From assembly GCF_003045775.1 (NCBI RefSeq), contig NZ_PXNS01000001.1, positions 248,001 to 312,000 on the forward strand: a DNA stretch of 64,000 nt. The letters are read 5' to 3'. Positions 1 to 12,362 of the stretch are shown here, piece by piece. The notes beneath the pieces were generated by a model. It was given only the letters and a program-made list of their open reading frames with translations, did not search any database and was not told the origin of the DNA. Made by a program: the position numbers and the translations under genes. Every line of letters begins with the position of its first letter. Within the stretch, counting starts at the first letter, position 1. Source of the stretch: Halomonas litopenaei. Its GTDB lineage: Bacteria; Pseudomonadota; Gammaproteobacteria; Pseudomonadales; Halomonadaceae.

Positions 1-93
1 GGGATTGACGCCGTCAGGTACGGGGACCACGAACCAGAGCGCCAGCCCCAGGGTCACCGAGACCAGGGCGGGGAGCGGTTTGAATGCGAGCAT
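1..93 (-). CDS. DASS-family anion:sodium symporter, N-terminal fragment
   Basis: Only the first 31 codons lie in the window; the gene continues past the left edge. The visible start (MLAFKPLPALVSVTLGLALW) followed by a VPVPDGVNP-like stretch resembles the first membrane segment of divalent anion:sodium symporters (SLC13/DASS, carrying dicarboxylates or sulfate across the inner membrane). The ATG at 93 has a GAGCTC stretch just upstream that could act as a ribosome site. The family call rests on the N-terminus alone; the substrate cannot be told. Confidence 0.55.
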   Translation of the reverse strand, partial: MLAFKPLPALVSVTLGLALWFVVPVPDGVNP

Positions 94-316
94 GAGCGAG
101 CTCCTTTGGGGAAGATCGAGTGATCACCTCTCCACAGAGAGAATCCGAAGGTGTTGTGCTCATTTACGCATAGACGAAGCGACGTCCGAATGACGGACAT
201 CAAGCAGAAGTACGACTTTCGTCGAAATGGTCATGTCGAGTGCAACTTGCGCTGAGGAGGTCGCAGCGCCAAGGCAGGAGATAACGGTGCAGGAGCAGGG
301 TGAGGGCTGCAGCCGA

Positions 317-345
317 CGCCATGCCGGGAGCTGTCCGGCATGGCG
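317..345 (-). terminator. Hairpin downstream of the DoxX gene
   Basis: An 11-bp inverted repeat (CGCCATGCCGG and its complement) with a 7-nt loop lies 20 bp past the doxX-like stop codon on the minus strand. There is no clear T tract, so it may be a weak terminator or an mRNA-protecting stem. Confidence 0.4.
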
Positions 346-365
346 CGAGAGGAGGTGAACGGTCC

Positions 366-770
366 CTAGTCGGGCTTGATCGCGGTGCGGCCGCTGCCCA
401 GGAACATCATCGCCAGGGCGCCGAACAGGAACATGCCCTGCAGCTCCAGCGCCCAGCCGCCGCTGCTGGTCAGGCTGAACAGCTCACCCATATGCGCCAG
501 ATAGATGGCCACCACCATGTTGCCGGCGATCAGCAGACCGGCGATGCGAGTGTTCCAGCCGAGGATTGCCATGACCGGTGCGACGACTTCGCCCAGCAGA
601 ACGCCATAGGCCAGCACCGTGGGCAGGCCATGGGAGGCCAGGGTTTCACCGATCCAGGACAGGCTGCCGGGATTGATCAGCTTGCTGACGCCGTGCAGCA
701 GGATCATCACGCCAAGGGCCAGGCGCAGGATCAGCTTTCCCAGGTCGTCGTTGTCGAGGGCGTTGAGCAT
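366..770 (-). CDS. DoxX family membrane protein
   Basis: The product is 134 residues with four predicted membrane segments (about 12-30, 50-68, 72-92 and 105-125). It has the DoxX/YphA pattern of an N-terminal LRLALGVMILLHGVSK segment followed by a conserved loop (SLSWIGETLASHGLP). These small inner-membrane proteins are often described as quinol oxidase subunit-like or redox-linked, but the biochemical role is usually unknown. The ATG at 770 was chosen over an upstream in-frame start at 872 because GGAAG lies just before it and the family domain begins there. It is transcribed alone on the minus strand. Confidence 0.8.
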   Translation of the reverse strand: MLNALDNDDLGKLILRLALGVMILLHGVSKLINPGSLSWIGETLASHGLPTVLAYGVLLGEVVAPVMAILGWNTRIAGLLIAGNMVVAIYLAHMGELFSLTSSGGWALELQGMFLFGALAMMFLGSGRTAIKPD

Positions 771-996
771 GGTGACTTCCTTTTCACTAGGGGCTTTTTT
801 GACTCGAGAGCCTTTCACTTCTGGCGTTGGGCAGAAAACAGTCGCGCCGAGTTGTCCGAGACTTCGCAGCATGATCGCGATGACGTCGGCATGGTGCCTT
901 CGGTCGCAACACCAGAATCACCGAAACGGTCGGACCACGCAGGCAATTCTGGCATATTAGGCTTTATCCAGATGACTCAGCTGCAAGGAAGATAGC

Positions 997-1458
997 ATGG
1001 TTCCGTCACGACTTCGCCGCACCGCCGCTTTCGCTCTTTTCACCCTGGCGCTCAGTGCCTGCTCCAGCCAGCCTGGGCCCACGGTGGGTGGGGGCGACAC
1101 GGCGGCCCCGGGCAGCGTCTCGAGCCCGCTGGTCGGCAAGCGCTGGAACCTGTTGCTGGTGGGCACCAGCGATCGCCTGTCGATGCCGCAGAAGCCGTAC
1201 TTCGAGGTGGCTTCCGATGGCAGTGTCAGCGGTAGCGACGGCTGCAATCGCTTCACCGGCACGGTGAGCTTCGGTGACAGCCAGCGTATCGACTTCGGTG
1301 AACTGACCGCGACTCGCATGGCCTGTGCCAATCCCCAGGGGGCCCAGCAGGTCCGCGACATGCTCGACAATGCCTATCGCTACCTGATCGACCACGATCG
1401 ACTGGTGTTCTTCGGCCCCAACTCGCTGGTGCTGGGCGGTTTTCGCGACGCCAGCTGA
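997..1458 (+). CDS. META/HslJ domain lipoprotein
   Basis: The 153-residue protein begins with a short signal peptide ending in a lipobox (LSAC, Cys22), so it is probably a lipoprotein. The rest is a META (HslJ-like) domain: a GKRWNLLLV strand near residues 47-55, then the diagnostic GCNRF at 82-86 followed by TGTVSF, and a C-terminal strand with LVFFGP. HslJ proteins are heat-inducible envelope proteins linked to novobiocin resistance in E. coli; the function of this copy is not known. It converges on the ParB-like gene, leaving only 25 bp between the two stop codons. Confidence 0.8.
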   Translation: MVPSRLRRTAAFALFTLALSACSSQPGPTVGGGDTAAPGSVSSPLVGKRWNLLLVGTSDRLSMPQKPYFEVASDGSVSGSDGCNRFTGTVSFGDSQRIDFGELTATRMACANPQGAQQVRDMLDNAYRYLIDHDRLVFFGPNSLVLGGFRDAS

Positions 1459-1483
1459 CCGGGCCAGTTGTTCATCGGGGCGA

Positions 1484-2299
1484 TCAGCGACTCCGGTTGT
1501 CCCTCGTGTGTGCGGTACTCGAGATGTCGGCTGCAGCGCGGCTTGCATGATGCAGGCAGGATCGCAGGCTGTGCTTTCGCTGTTGGAAGCGATCCAGCCA
1601 CCGGGGATGGATCGCCACCACGCGCACCGGAACGGAAGCTAATCCCAGCAATTGCACGATGGCCAGGCGGTGTGAACCGCCGTAGCCGAGCACGACCTCG
1701 CCATCCCGGGTAATCAATACCTGCATTTCGTCATCGGGGTGGCGACTGTCGTCGGGGTGTTGGCAAGCCAGTTCTTGCTGGGTCTTGTAGCCGTGTCGGC
1801 GAATGCCGTGGTAGGCACGAGACAGCGTCTCGAAGTAGCGAGCGATATCCTCCTCGCTGCGACACCAGTAGGCGCCTTGCTGTGCCGGGTCGGTGCACTC
1901 GCCGGAACGATAGCGAGCCACCGCTTGATGCATCTGGGCGTACTGGGCGGTCTCGCGGAAGTGCCTGTCGTGGGCGAAGATGTCCTCGACTGCAGCGGTC
2001 TCGTTCAGGCGTGCCTGGCAAAGTGGTGAAACATGGCTGAGGTCCCAGTCGCCTTCACTGATCAACTCACGACTCAAGCCAGAGCGCGTGACGCAGCGCG
2101 CGATGCGCCTTGGGTCGATGTCGACCAGCGGCAGGTCGTTGGCATTCAGCCAGCGACGTTGAAGGTCGACACGGCCACACAGCTCGGCCAGGTACAGCAG
2201 GGCACGCCGTGTTCGGCGGCGAAGGCGTGGCAGGGCGGCGAGCCCGGCAGTGCCAGGGAACGCCAGGGGGGAAAGGCCCGAGTGCGTCATGTTGTACAT
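1484..2299 (-). CDS. ParB/sulfiredoxin-like domain protein, function unknown
   Basis: The protein is 271 residues. The C-terminal half holds a ParB-nuclease-like signature, an acidic beta strand followed by GYGGSHRLA at 205-213 and LLGLASVPVRVV, the pattern that binds phosphate or nucleotide in ParB, sulfiredoxin and related folds. The N-terminal 60 residues are Arg-rich. No helix-turn-helix is obvious, and there is no parA beside it, so it is not a chromosome-partition ParB. A second in-frame ATG lies three codons in; neither start has a good ribosome site, so the start is uncertain. Related proteins, as I recall them, sit in phage and in polysaccharide loci. Confidence 0.55.
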   Translation of the reverse strand: MYNMTHSGLSPLAFPGTAGLAALPRLRRRTRRALLYLAELCGRVDLQRRWLNANDLPLVDIDPRRIARCVTRSGLSRELISEGDWDLSHVSPLCQARLNETAAVEDIFAHDRHFRETAQYAQMHQAVARYRSGECTDPAQQGAYWCRSEEDIARYFETLSRAYHGIRRHGYKTQQELACQHPDDSRHPDDEMQVLITRDGEVVLGYGGSHRLAIVQLLGLASVPVRVVAIHPRWLDRFQQRKHSLRSCLHHASRAAADISSTAHTRDNRSR

Positions 2300-2557
2300 G
2301 TCTATTGTTGTTGTAGTCGTTGGTATGGCCGTTGTTCGGTCTGTTGTCGTATCTGCGGCCGAATCGGCGATTGGCCTGAAGGAGCGGCTGTGCTGACAGC
2401 TTCACTGTGCCGCAAAAGGCTTTAATAGAAGAAACTGAATTTTGTAGTCATACCGTCATCTCTGTGTCGTACCCGATCAGGCTGAGGCGACGCAGACGGT
2501 TGCCTGAGGCGAGGGGCAGGCACGCACCAATAGCGACGTTCCGACAGGGGGGGCTGG

Positions 2558-2803
2558 ATGGCCTTCAGCAACGAAGAGAGAGCGGCATTGCTGGCGCTTC
2601 ACGGGGTAGGGCCGACCGTCATCAGTCGCTTCGAGCAGCTTGGTATCGACTCCTTCGAGCATCTGGCGACGTTCGAGGCCCGGGAGATCGCCGAGCAGGT
2701 GGCATCGATGCTCAACACCAGCTGCTGGAAGAATTCGCCACGCGCTCTGGCGGCGGTGGAGGCGGCCATCGTGCGTGCCAGGCAAGGACTCAAGGTAGGC
2801 TGA
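2558..2803 (+). CDS. Small helix-hairpin-helix DNA-binding protein
   Basis: The protein is 81 residues. Residues 10-30 (ALLALHGVGPTVISRFEQLGI) form a helix-hairpin-helix with the GVGP turn that contacts the DNA or nucleotide backbone. A conserved TSCWKNSP motif at about 54-61 marks the small pathogenicity-locus/Cdd1-like HHH family. The function is unknown and no partner is evident nearby. A GGGGG stretch precedes the ATG. It converges on valS, with the valS terminator between them. Confidence 0.75.
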   Translation: MAFSNEERAALLALHGVGPTVISRFEQLGIDSFEHLATFEAREIAEQVASMLNTSCWKNSPRALAAVEAAIVRARQGLKVG

Positions 2804-2830
2804 GACCCTGACTTGAGATCATGGCGAACC

Positions 2831-2866
2831 AAAAAGAGCCGACCCCGCCAGTGGCGGGGTCGGCTC
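2831..2866 (-). terminator. Rho-independent terminator of valS
   Basis: A perfect 14-bp stem (GAGCCGACCCCGCC with its complement) with a 3-nt loop is followed on the minus strand by five T residues (2835-2831). It lies about 75 bp past the valS stop codon. Confidence 0.88.
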
Positions 2867-2938
2867 GGGTGGTGCTGACGTCGGTCGTGCCGGCTTGGGC
2901 CGGGACTCGACTAGAGCGCCGCGACTAGAGCGCTGCGA

Positions 2939-5785
<2,847 letters not shown>

Positions 5786-5939
5786 GGGGTACTCTTGCTA
5801 GCGGAGCCCGGGGCATGCCAGGCACGAGACAGAGGCTCGCGCATGGCGCTGGGCTTGGAGTTCGACAGCCGGCGCTCGGGCTCGCAAGCTTCCCGCCGAA
5901 GAGCGGTTGCGCGAGTGAGGCCTGCGAAAAATGGGCTCG

Positions 5940-5969
5940 ATTATACCCTGATCCGAGGCGGGGCGTCAG
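5940..5969 (-). promoter_or_regulatory. Sigma70-type promoter upstream of valS
   Basis: Read on the minus strand, CTGACG (5969-5964) and a perfect TATAAT (5945-5940) are separated by 18 bp. This gives a 5' leader of about 150 nt before valS and suggests that valS is transcribed separately from holC. Confidence 0.6.
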
Positions 5970-6017
5970 GGGCTGACGGGATGACCGGCAGTGTCCAGAG
6001 GATTTGGTGACAGGAGC

Positions 6018-6542
6018 CTACCCCTGACCCTTGAGGTGGTGCGGTGTGACCGGGTAGCCGCGCTGCTTGTAGGTCTTCCAGCACTCGCGCTTGACCGTCA
6101 GTACGTCCTGGTGCTGGTTGATGATCTCGGCCACCCGCTCGAAGCGAGAAAACCACTCGGGGATTTCCGGCGACAGATTGAGCATCGCCTGGGGCGGCGG
6201 GTCGAGGCTTTGCGGCGGCCCCTGCCAGCCGATGGTGACGGGTACCTGTCTTGCGTTCTCGATACCGGCCTCTGTTGTCCCGGCCCCGGCCTCTCTTGCA
6301 TCGGCCCCGCCCCCGGCCGCTCTTGCATCGGCCCCGCTCCCAGCCTCGAGCGCATGGGGGACGAAGGCGTCGGGACGAAAGTCCCACAGACGCTGGTCGA
6401 GCTCCCGGGCCATGGCTTCGTCTTCGGCGTACAGGTAGAGCCGATAGCCCTTGCGGGCGATGGTCTCGGTCAGCCGACAGGCGAAGGCGAGGCGGGCCTC
6501 GAGGGTGGTGTCCGGCAGGATGTAGAAGTCGATCTTGGTCAT
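6018..6542 (-). CDS. holC: DNA polymerase III subunit chi
   Basis: Chi joins psi and single-strand binding protein in the replicative clamp-loader complex. The N-terminus (MTKIDFYILPD, then ARLAFACRLTETIARKGYRL) and the motif DQRLWDFRPDAFVPHAL are typical of HolC, as is the C-terminal segment PEWFSRFERVAEIIN. At 174 residues it is longer than the usual 140-150 because of a Gly/Ala-rich insertion at about 67-97 containing GADAR repeats; the DNA there has a 27-bp direct repeat. It lies between ilvE and valS. Confidence 0.92.
   Translation of the reverse strand: MTKIDFYILPDTTLEARLAFACRLTETIARKGYRLYLYAEDEAMARELDQRLWDFRPDAFVPHALEAGSGADARAAGGGADAREAGAGTTEAGIENARQVPVTIGWQGPPQSLDPPPQAMLNLSPEIPEWFSRFERVAEIINQHQDVLTVKRECWKTYKQRGYPVTPHHLKGQG
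6286..6339. repeat. 27-bp in-frame direct repeat inside holC
   Basis: Two adjacent 27-bp units, each containing CTCTTGCATCGGCCCCGC, occupy 6286-6312 and 6313-6339, and a weaker partial copy lies just to the left. They encode the Gly/Ala/Asp insertion that lengthens HolC. Confidence 0.85.
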
Positions 6543-6566
6543 GCGCTCTGACTTGATGGCTGAACG

Positions 6567-6588
6567 AAGGCCGCCCGGGGGCGGCCTT
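6567..6588 (-). terminator. Hairpin downstream of ilvE
   Basis: A 9-bp GC-rich stem (AAGGCCGCC and complement) with a 4-nt loop lies in the 66-bp gap between the ilvE stop and the holC start. The minus-strand continuation (TTCGTT) is only weakly U-rich, so termination is probably partial. Confidence 0.55.
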
Positions 6589-6608
6589 TTAGTAGGGAAG
6601 GAGCCGGA

Positions 6609-7703
6609 TCAGGCAAGACGGGTCAGCCAGCCATGGGTGTCTTCGACACGGCCGTACTGGATGTCGAGCAGACGCTTGCGCAGTCGGCTGGCCACCTCGT
6701 TGCCCTCGGGGTGCTCGATCACGCCGTCCTCGCTGACCAGTCGCCCGATGGGGGTGATGACCGCGGCGGTACCGCAGGCAAAGACCTCGGTAATCTCGCC
6801 GGAGGCCACGCCATCGCGCCACTCGTCGATGCTGATGGGGCGCTCTTCCGGGGTCAGGCCTTCATCCTTGGCCAATTCGAGCATGGAATCCCGGGTCACC
6901 CCCTCGAGGATGGTGCCGGTCAGGCGCGGGGTGACCAGACGGCCGTCACGGGTGACGAAGAACAGGTTCATGCCGCCGAGTTCCTCGATCCAGGTGTTTT
7001 CCACGGCGTCGAGGAAGGCCACCTGGTCGCAGCCGTGGTCGGCGGCTTCCTTCTGGGCCAGCAGCGAGGCGGCGTAGTTGCCGCCGCACTTGGCGTAGCC
7101 GGTGCCGCCGGGGGCGGCGCGGTTGTAGTTCGACGACAGCCAGATCGATACCGGCTTGACCCCACCCTTGAAGTAGGCCGCCACCGGCGAGGCGATGACG
7201 TAGAAGTCCACCTCCTTGGACGGGCGCACGCCAAGGAAGGCCTCGGAGGCGATCATGAAGGGGCGCAGGTAGAGGCTGGATTCCTCGGCTGCGCTTGCCG
7301 GCGTCGGCACCCAGTCGATGTCCTGGGCGACCAGCGCCTTGACCGCGCCGATGAAGTCCTCGTCGGACAGTTCCGGCAGGGCCAGGCGACGGGCGCTGGC
7401 GCGAAAGCGCGCGGCGTTCTTTTCCGGGCGGAAGGTCCAGACGCTGCCGTCGGCGTGGCGGTAGGCCTTCATGCCCTCGAAGATTTCCTGGGCGTAGTGC
7501 AGCACCGAGGCGGCCGGGTCCAGTGACAGCGGGCCGTAGGGACGTACCTGATGGCCGTGGAAGCCGGCGTCCTCGGTCCAGCGGATGTGGGCCATGTGGT
7601 CGGTGAAGTGACGACCGAAGCCCGGGTTCTCGAGAATGGTGTTACGGATGCTCGCGTCGGTGGCGTTGGCGTTGGGCTCGAGCGAGAAGCCTTGGATGGA
7701 CAC
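6609..7703 (-). CDS. ilvE: Branched-chain amino acid aminotransferase
   Basis: This PLP enzyme interconverts leucine, isoleucine and valine with their 2-oxo acids, using glutamate and 2-oxoglutarate. The 364-residue protein is of the class IV, eukaryote-like BCAT group: HYAQEIFEGMKAYR at 69-82, the PLP lysine K205 in TGYAKCGGNYAASL, and the loop WIEELGGMNLFFV. A GTG at 7703 with TGGAG upstream was chosen as start; the longer frame from 7802 adds an Arg-rich unconserved stretch. It sits between pepA and holC, which are usually neighbours in gammaproteobacteria. Confidence 0.93.
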   Translation of the reverse strand: MSIQGFSLEPNANATDASIRNTILENPGFGRHFTDHMAHIRWTEDAGFHGHQVRPYGPLSLDPAASVLHYAQEIFEGMKAYRHADGSVWTFRPEKNAARFRASARRLALPELSDEDFIGAVKALVAQDIDWVPTPASAAEESSLYLRPFMIASEAFLGVRPSKEVDFYVIASPVAAYFKGGVKPVSIWLSSNYNRAAPGGTGYAKCGGNYAASLLAQKEAADHGCDQVAFLDAVENTWIEELGGMNLFFVTRDGRLVTPRLTGTILEGVTRDSMLELAKDEGLTPEERPISIDEWRDGVASGEITEVFACGTAAVITPIGRLVSEDGVIEHPEGNEVASRLRKRLLDIQYGRVEDTHGWLTRLA

Positions 7704-7944
7704 GGGTCGTTCTCCAGAATCGTATCGCGCCGCAAGGGCTCTGCGGCGACAGCGGATCGAGGTCGAGTCAGGGGGCTCGACCGGGATGGGGTGGGCAGGC
7801 ATCGCGCCTGCCGATGGAATCAGAATGACACAGGCTCGCCCTTTCGGGAAAGCCTGTGGGTCGGGAAAGCCTGTAGGACGGGGAAGCCCGCCGGGGCGGG
7901 TGCCGACGTCTGTCGGCGCCCGCGTGGACGGCGGACTTGCCGGG

Positions 7945-9462
<1,518 letters not shown>

Positions 9463-9656
9463 GCTGACTCCACAAGACAAGTGTGGGGGGATTCTGGATA
9501 ATGCCGGCACGATGCCGAGTCCATCCAGTGTACCCAAGGCCCCCGGGGTTTGCATGATCACCGTGGCCGCAGCGATCGATCGGGTAGAGACATCGATCAG
9601 GGACCTATACTGGATCAGGGACGACCGGTGAGGACGACCGAGAGCAGGAGCGCGCA

Positions 9657-10739
9657 TTGATCATATTCCGTTACCTCACCCGCGAGATTCTGCTGACCAT
9701 GTCGGCGGTGGCCGGGGTGCTGCTGCTGGTGATCATGGGCAGTCGGTTTATCCGCTATTTTGCCAACGCCGCCGAAGGCGAGATCCCGGCGAACATCCTC
9801 GGCTCGCTGATGCTCTATCACATGCCGGGCTTTCTCGAGCTGATCCTGCCGCTGGCGTTCTTTCTCGGAATTCTGCTGGCCTACGGCCAGCTCTACCTCA
9901 ACAGCGAGATCACCGTGCTGGTGGCCTGCGGCACCAGCCCCAACCGCTTGCTGACGGTCAGCCTGGTGCCCGCCGCCCTGGTGGCGCTGCTGGTCGGGAT
10001 ATTCAGCCTGTGGCTGACCCCCGCCGGTGCCCTGCACAACGAACTGGTACTGGAAGAACAGCGCAGCAAGCTCGATTTCTCGGCGCTGGCGCCAGGGCGT
10101 TTTCAGGAGTTCGGCAGTGGGCGTATCGCCTACGCCAGCGACGTGTCCGAGGACGGCGAGCGCATGCAGGAGGTGTTCATCAGCGAACGCCAGAAGCGCA
10201 ATGACGGCTCCCCCGAGAGCGTGGTGACCCGGGCGACCCAGGGCTACCAGTCGGTGGATCCGGACACTGGCAGTCGCTATCTGGTGCTGGAAGACGGTGA
10301 ACGCTATAGCGCAGAGGCCGGTCGCGCCGACGCCGAGCGGCTCGAGTTCGGTACCTATGCCGTGCGTCTGGCGCGGGCGGTGGAGGCGGTCGAGACCGAC
10401 TCGGCGGAGTTTGCCACCACCACGACCCTGATGAATGACGCTTCGCCCGAGGCCAGGGCCCAGTTGCAGTGGCGGCTCGGCGCTCCCCTGATGGTGTTCG
10501 TGCTGACCCTGCTGGCCCAGCCGCTGTCCCGGGTCAATCCACGCCAGGGCCGCTTTGCCAAGCTGTTGCCGGCGATCTTTCTGTACGTGGCCTACCTGAG
10601 TCTGCTGCTGGCGGCCATGGACGCCATCGGCAGCGGCAGCCTGCCTGCCGTCATCGGCATGTGGCCGATCCACGCAGGCTTCCTGATCCTCGGCCTGGGA
10701 CTGGCCTTCAATGCCCAACGCAAGGGAATGAGCGGATGA
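9657..10739 (+). CDS. lptF: LPS export permease subunit LptF
   Basis: LptF pairs with LptG and the LptB ATPase to extract lipopolysaccharide from the inner membrane and push it onto the LptC/A/D bridge. The 360-residue protein shows the YjgP/YjgQ pattern: N-terminal membrane segments (about 14-34, 50-80, 100-120), a periplasmic beta-jellyroll of about 130-250, and three C-terminal segments (about 275-355). The start is a TTG with CAGGAG upstream; no ATG is nearby. Its stop overlaps the lptG start (ATGA), so the two are translationally coupled. Confidence 0.95.
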   Translation: MIIFRYLTREILLTMSAVAGVLLLVIMGSRFIRYFANAAEGEIPANILGSLMLYHMPGFLELILPLAFFLGILLAYGQLYLNSEITVLVACGTSPNRLLTVSLVPAALVALLVGIFSLWLTPAGALHNELVLEEQRSKLDFSALAPGRFQEFGSGRIAYASDVSEDGERMQEVFISERQKRNDGSPESVVTRATQGYQSVDPDTGSRYLVLEDGERYSAEAGRADAERLEFGTYAVRLARAVEAVETDSAEFATTTTLMNDASPEARAQLQWRLGAPLMVFVLTLLAQPLSRVNPRQGRFAKLLPAIFLYVAYLSLLLAAMDAIGSGSLPAVIGMWPIHAGFLILGLGLAFNAQRKGMSG

Positions 10740-11800
10740 TTCTCGATCGCCTGGACGGCTACATCGCCCGCAACGTCCTCGCTGCCATTCTGGTAGTGCA
10801 GGTGGTGCTGCTGGGCCTGGACCTGATCATCACCTATATCGATGACCTCGGAGACATCGAAGGCGGCTATGGTGCCTTCGAGGTCTTCCTGTTTCTGTGC
10901 ATGCGCCTGCCCTGGCGCTTTTATCAGTATGCCCCGGTAGGCGTGTTGATCGGCGCCCTGATCGGACTCGGCAGCATGGCTTCCAACAACGAGCTGACGG
11001 TGATGCGGGCGGCGGGACGGTCGCTGGCGCGCATCGTCTGGGGGGTGATGAAGCCGATCATCCTGGTGGTGGTGATCGTGCTGACGGTGGCAGAGTTCGT
11101 CAGCCCCAGAACCGAGCAGTTTGCCCACGCCTGGAAGGTGCAGCAGATGCAGGGCGAGGGCGCGGTGGTCACCGAACGCGGTGGCTGGCAGCGCGAGGGC
11201 GACGACTTCTATCGCTTCGGTGCGATTCGCGCCGACGACACCGTGCTGGATCTGACCCGCTACGAATTCGACGGCCACCGGCTGGATTCGGTCACCACTG
11301 CCAGGCGTGCGGTGTGGCAGGGCGACTTCTGGGAGTTGCAGCAGGTCGAGACGACCCGCTTTACCGGTGACCGCACCGAGGTCGACAAGGTGGCTAGCCT
11401 GCGCTGGGACACCAGCCTGTCGCCGACTCAGCTGTCGCGTCTGCTGCGCGACGTGGAGACCCAGGCACCGAGCGAGCTGTGGGCCTACGCCGACTATCTG
11501 GACGAGCAGGGCCTGGAGGCCACCCAGCCGCTTCTGTACTTCTGGCAGAAGATGCTGATGCCCCTGACCATGGCCTCGCTGGTATTGGTAGCGGCGTCCT
11601 TCGTGTTCGGCCCGCTGCGCACCGTGGCCGCCGGGACGAGGGTATTCTACGGGGTCATCACCGGACTGGTGTTCAAGTACCTCCAGGATCTGCTGGCACC
11701 GGCCTCCACGGTATTCGGCTTTTCGCCGGCTTGGGCGGTGCTGGCCCCCACACTCGTGTGCGCCTTGCTGGGACTTCACCTATTGAGGCGGTCGGGGTGA
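10736..11800 (+). CDS. lptG: LPS export permease subunit LptG
   Basis: LptG is the partner of LptF in the Lpt ABC transporter. The 354-residue product has the same topology: two to three N-terminal membrane segments, a periplasmic domain at about 125-245 (TEQFAHAWKVQQMQGEG onwards) and three C-terminal segments. The ATG at 10736 overlaps the lptF stop; an in-frame extension back to 10469 lies wholly inside lptF and is not real. The final segment (LAPTLVCALLGLHLL) is repeated in the same frame just after the stop codon, a relic of a 3'-end duplication. Confidence 0.95.
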   Translation: MILDRLDGYIARNVLAAILVVQVVLLGLDLIITYIDDLGDIEGGYGAFEVFLFLCMRLPWRFYQYAPVGVLIGALIGLGSMASNNELTVMRAAGRSLARIVWGVMKPIILVVVIVLTVAEFVSPRTEQFAHAWKVQQMQGEGAVVTERGGWQREGDDFYRFGAIRADDTVLDLTRYEFDGHRLDSVTTARRAVWQGDFWELQQVETTRFTGDRTEVDKVASLRWDTSLSPTQLSRLLRDVETQAPSELWAYADYLDEQGLEATQPLLYFWQKMLMPLTMASLVLVAASFVFGPLRTVAAGTRVFYGVITGLVFKYLQDLLAPASTVFGFSPAWAVLAPTLVCALLGLHLLRRSG

Positions 11801-11875
11801 AGGACTGCGTGGGCACTCTCGATCGACCCGGCCCCAACGTTAGTGTGCGCCTTGCCGAGACTTCACCTGCTGAGC
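11729..11875. repeat. Diverged tandem duplication of the lptG 3' end
   Basis: Codons 11729-11785 of lptG (AWA..APTLVCALLGLHLL) recur after the stop at 11807-11872 in the same reading frame (AWA..APTLVCALPRLHLL). GTGTGCGCCTTGC and GACTTCACCT are identical in both copies. The offset is 78 bp at the start and 87 bp at the end, implying one 9-bp indel. Several differences are synonymous. Confidence 0.85.
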
Positions 11876-11882
11876 AAACCCA

Positions 11883-12362
11883 ATGACACGACGCTTTCCC
11901 CATCTCGATGATGTCTGGCCCGCGGGGTTGGGCCGGCGCCTGGGCGCCATGTTCTACGACAGCTTTCTGTTGCTGGCCATCTGGATCGCGATTACCACCT
12001 TGCACGTGCTGGTGGTGCGCAAGATGCTGGGCCTGGCCCCGGAAGAGGTGGGGGCAGGCGTTTGGCAGGTGCTCAGCCTGCGACTGCTGCTGGTGGTCGC
12101 GGCCTTTGCCTTTTTTGCCTTCTTCTGGCGCCGCGGGGGCATGACCCTGGGGATGCAGGCCTGGCGTCTTCGCGTCCAGACCCTCGACGGCGGACCCATC
12201 AGCCTGCGTCAGACCATGCTGCGCTTCGCCGTGGGAGCGTTTTCCTTCGTGCCGCTGGGGCTGGGCCACTGGTGGGTGCTGTTCGACGCGGAACGGCGCA
12301 GCTGGGCGGATCTGGCGTCTGGTACTCAGGTGGTAGTGCTGCCGAAGGCGGCGAAGCGATAA
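11883..12362 (+). CDS. RDD family membrane protein
   Basis: The protein is 159 residues with the RDD signature: GLGRRLGAMFYDSFLLLAIW at about 15-34, including the conserved Arg and Asp of the first helix, a second helix pair near 65-85, and the closing segment DAERRSWADLASGTQVV with a conserved Trp/Asp. RDD proteins are small inner-membrane proteins of largely unknown role; some have been linked to ion/proton exchange in halophiles. It follows lptG by 82 bp and is probably co-transcribed with lptFG, as in many gammaproteobacteria. No terminator is obvious after it. Confidence 0.85.
   Translation: MTRRFPHLDDVWPAGLGRRLGAMFYDSFLLLAIWIAITTLHVLVVRKMLGLAPEEVGAGVWQVLSLRLLLVVAAFAFFAFFWRRGGMTLGMQAWRLRVQTLDGGPISLRQTMLRFAVGAFSFVPLGLGHWWVLFDAERRSWADLASGTQVVVLPKAAKR

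Noticed and set aside
7704..7802. A longer N-terminus for ilvE
   Set aside because: The additional 33 residues are Arg/Pro-rich and unlike any BCAT, and the GTG at 7703 has a good ribosome site.
10469..10735. An extended N-terminus for lptG beginning inside lptF
   Set aside because: The extra 89 residues read lptF out of frame. The ATG overlapping the lptF stop gives the normal LptG N-terminus.
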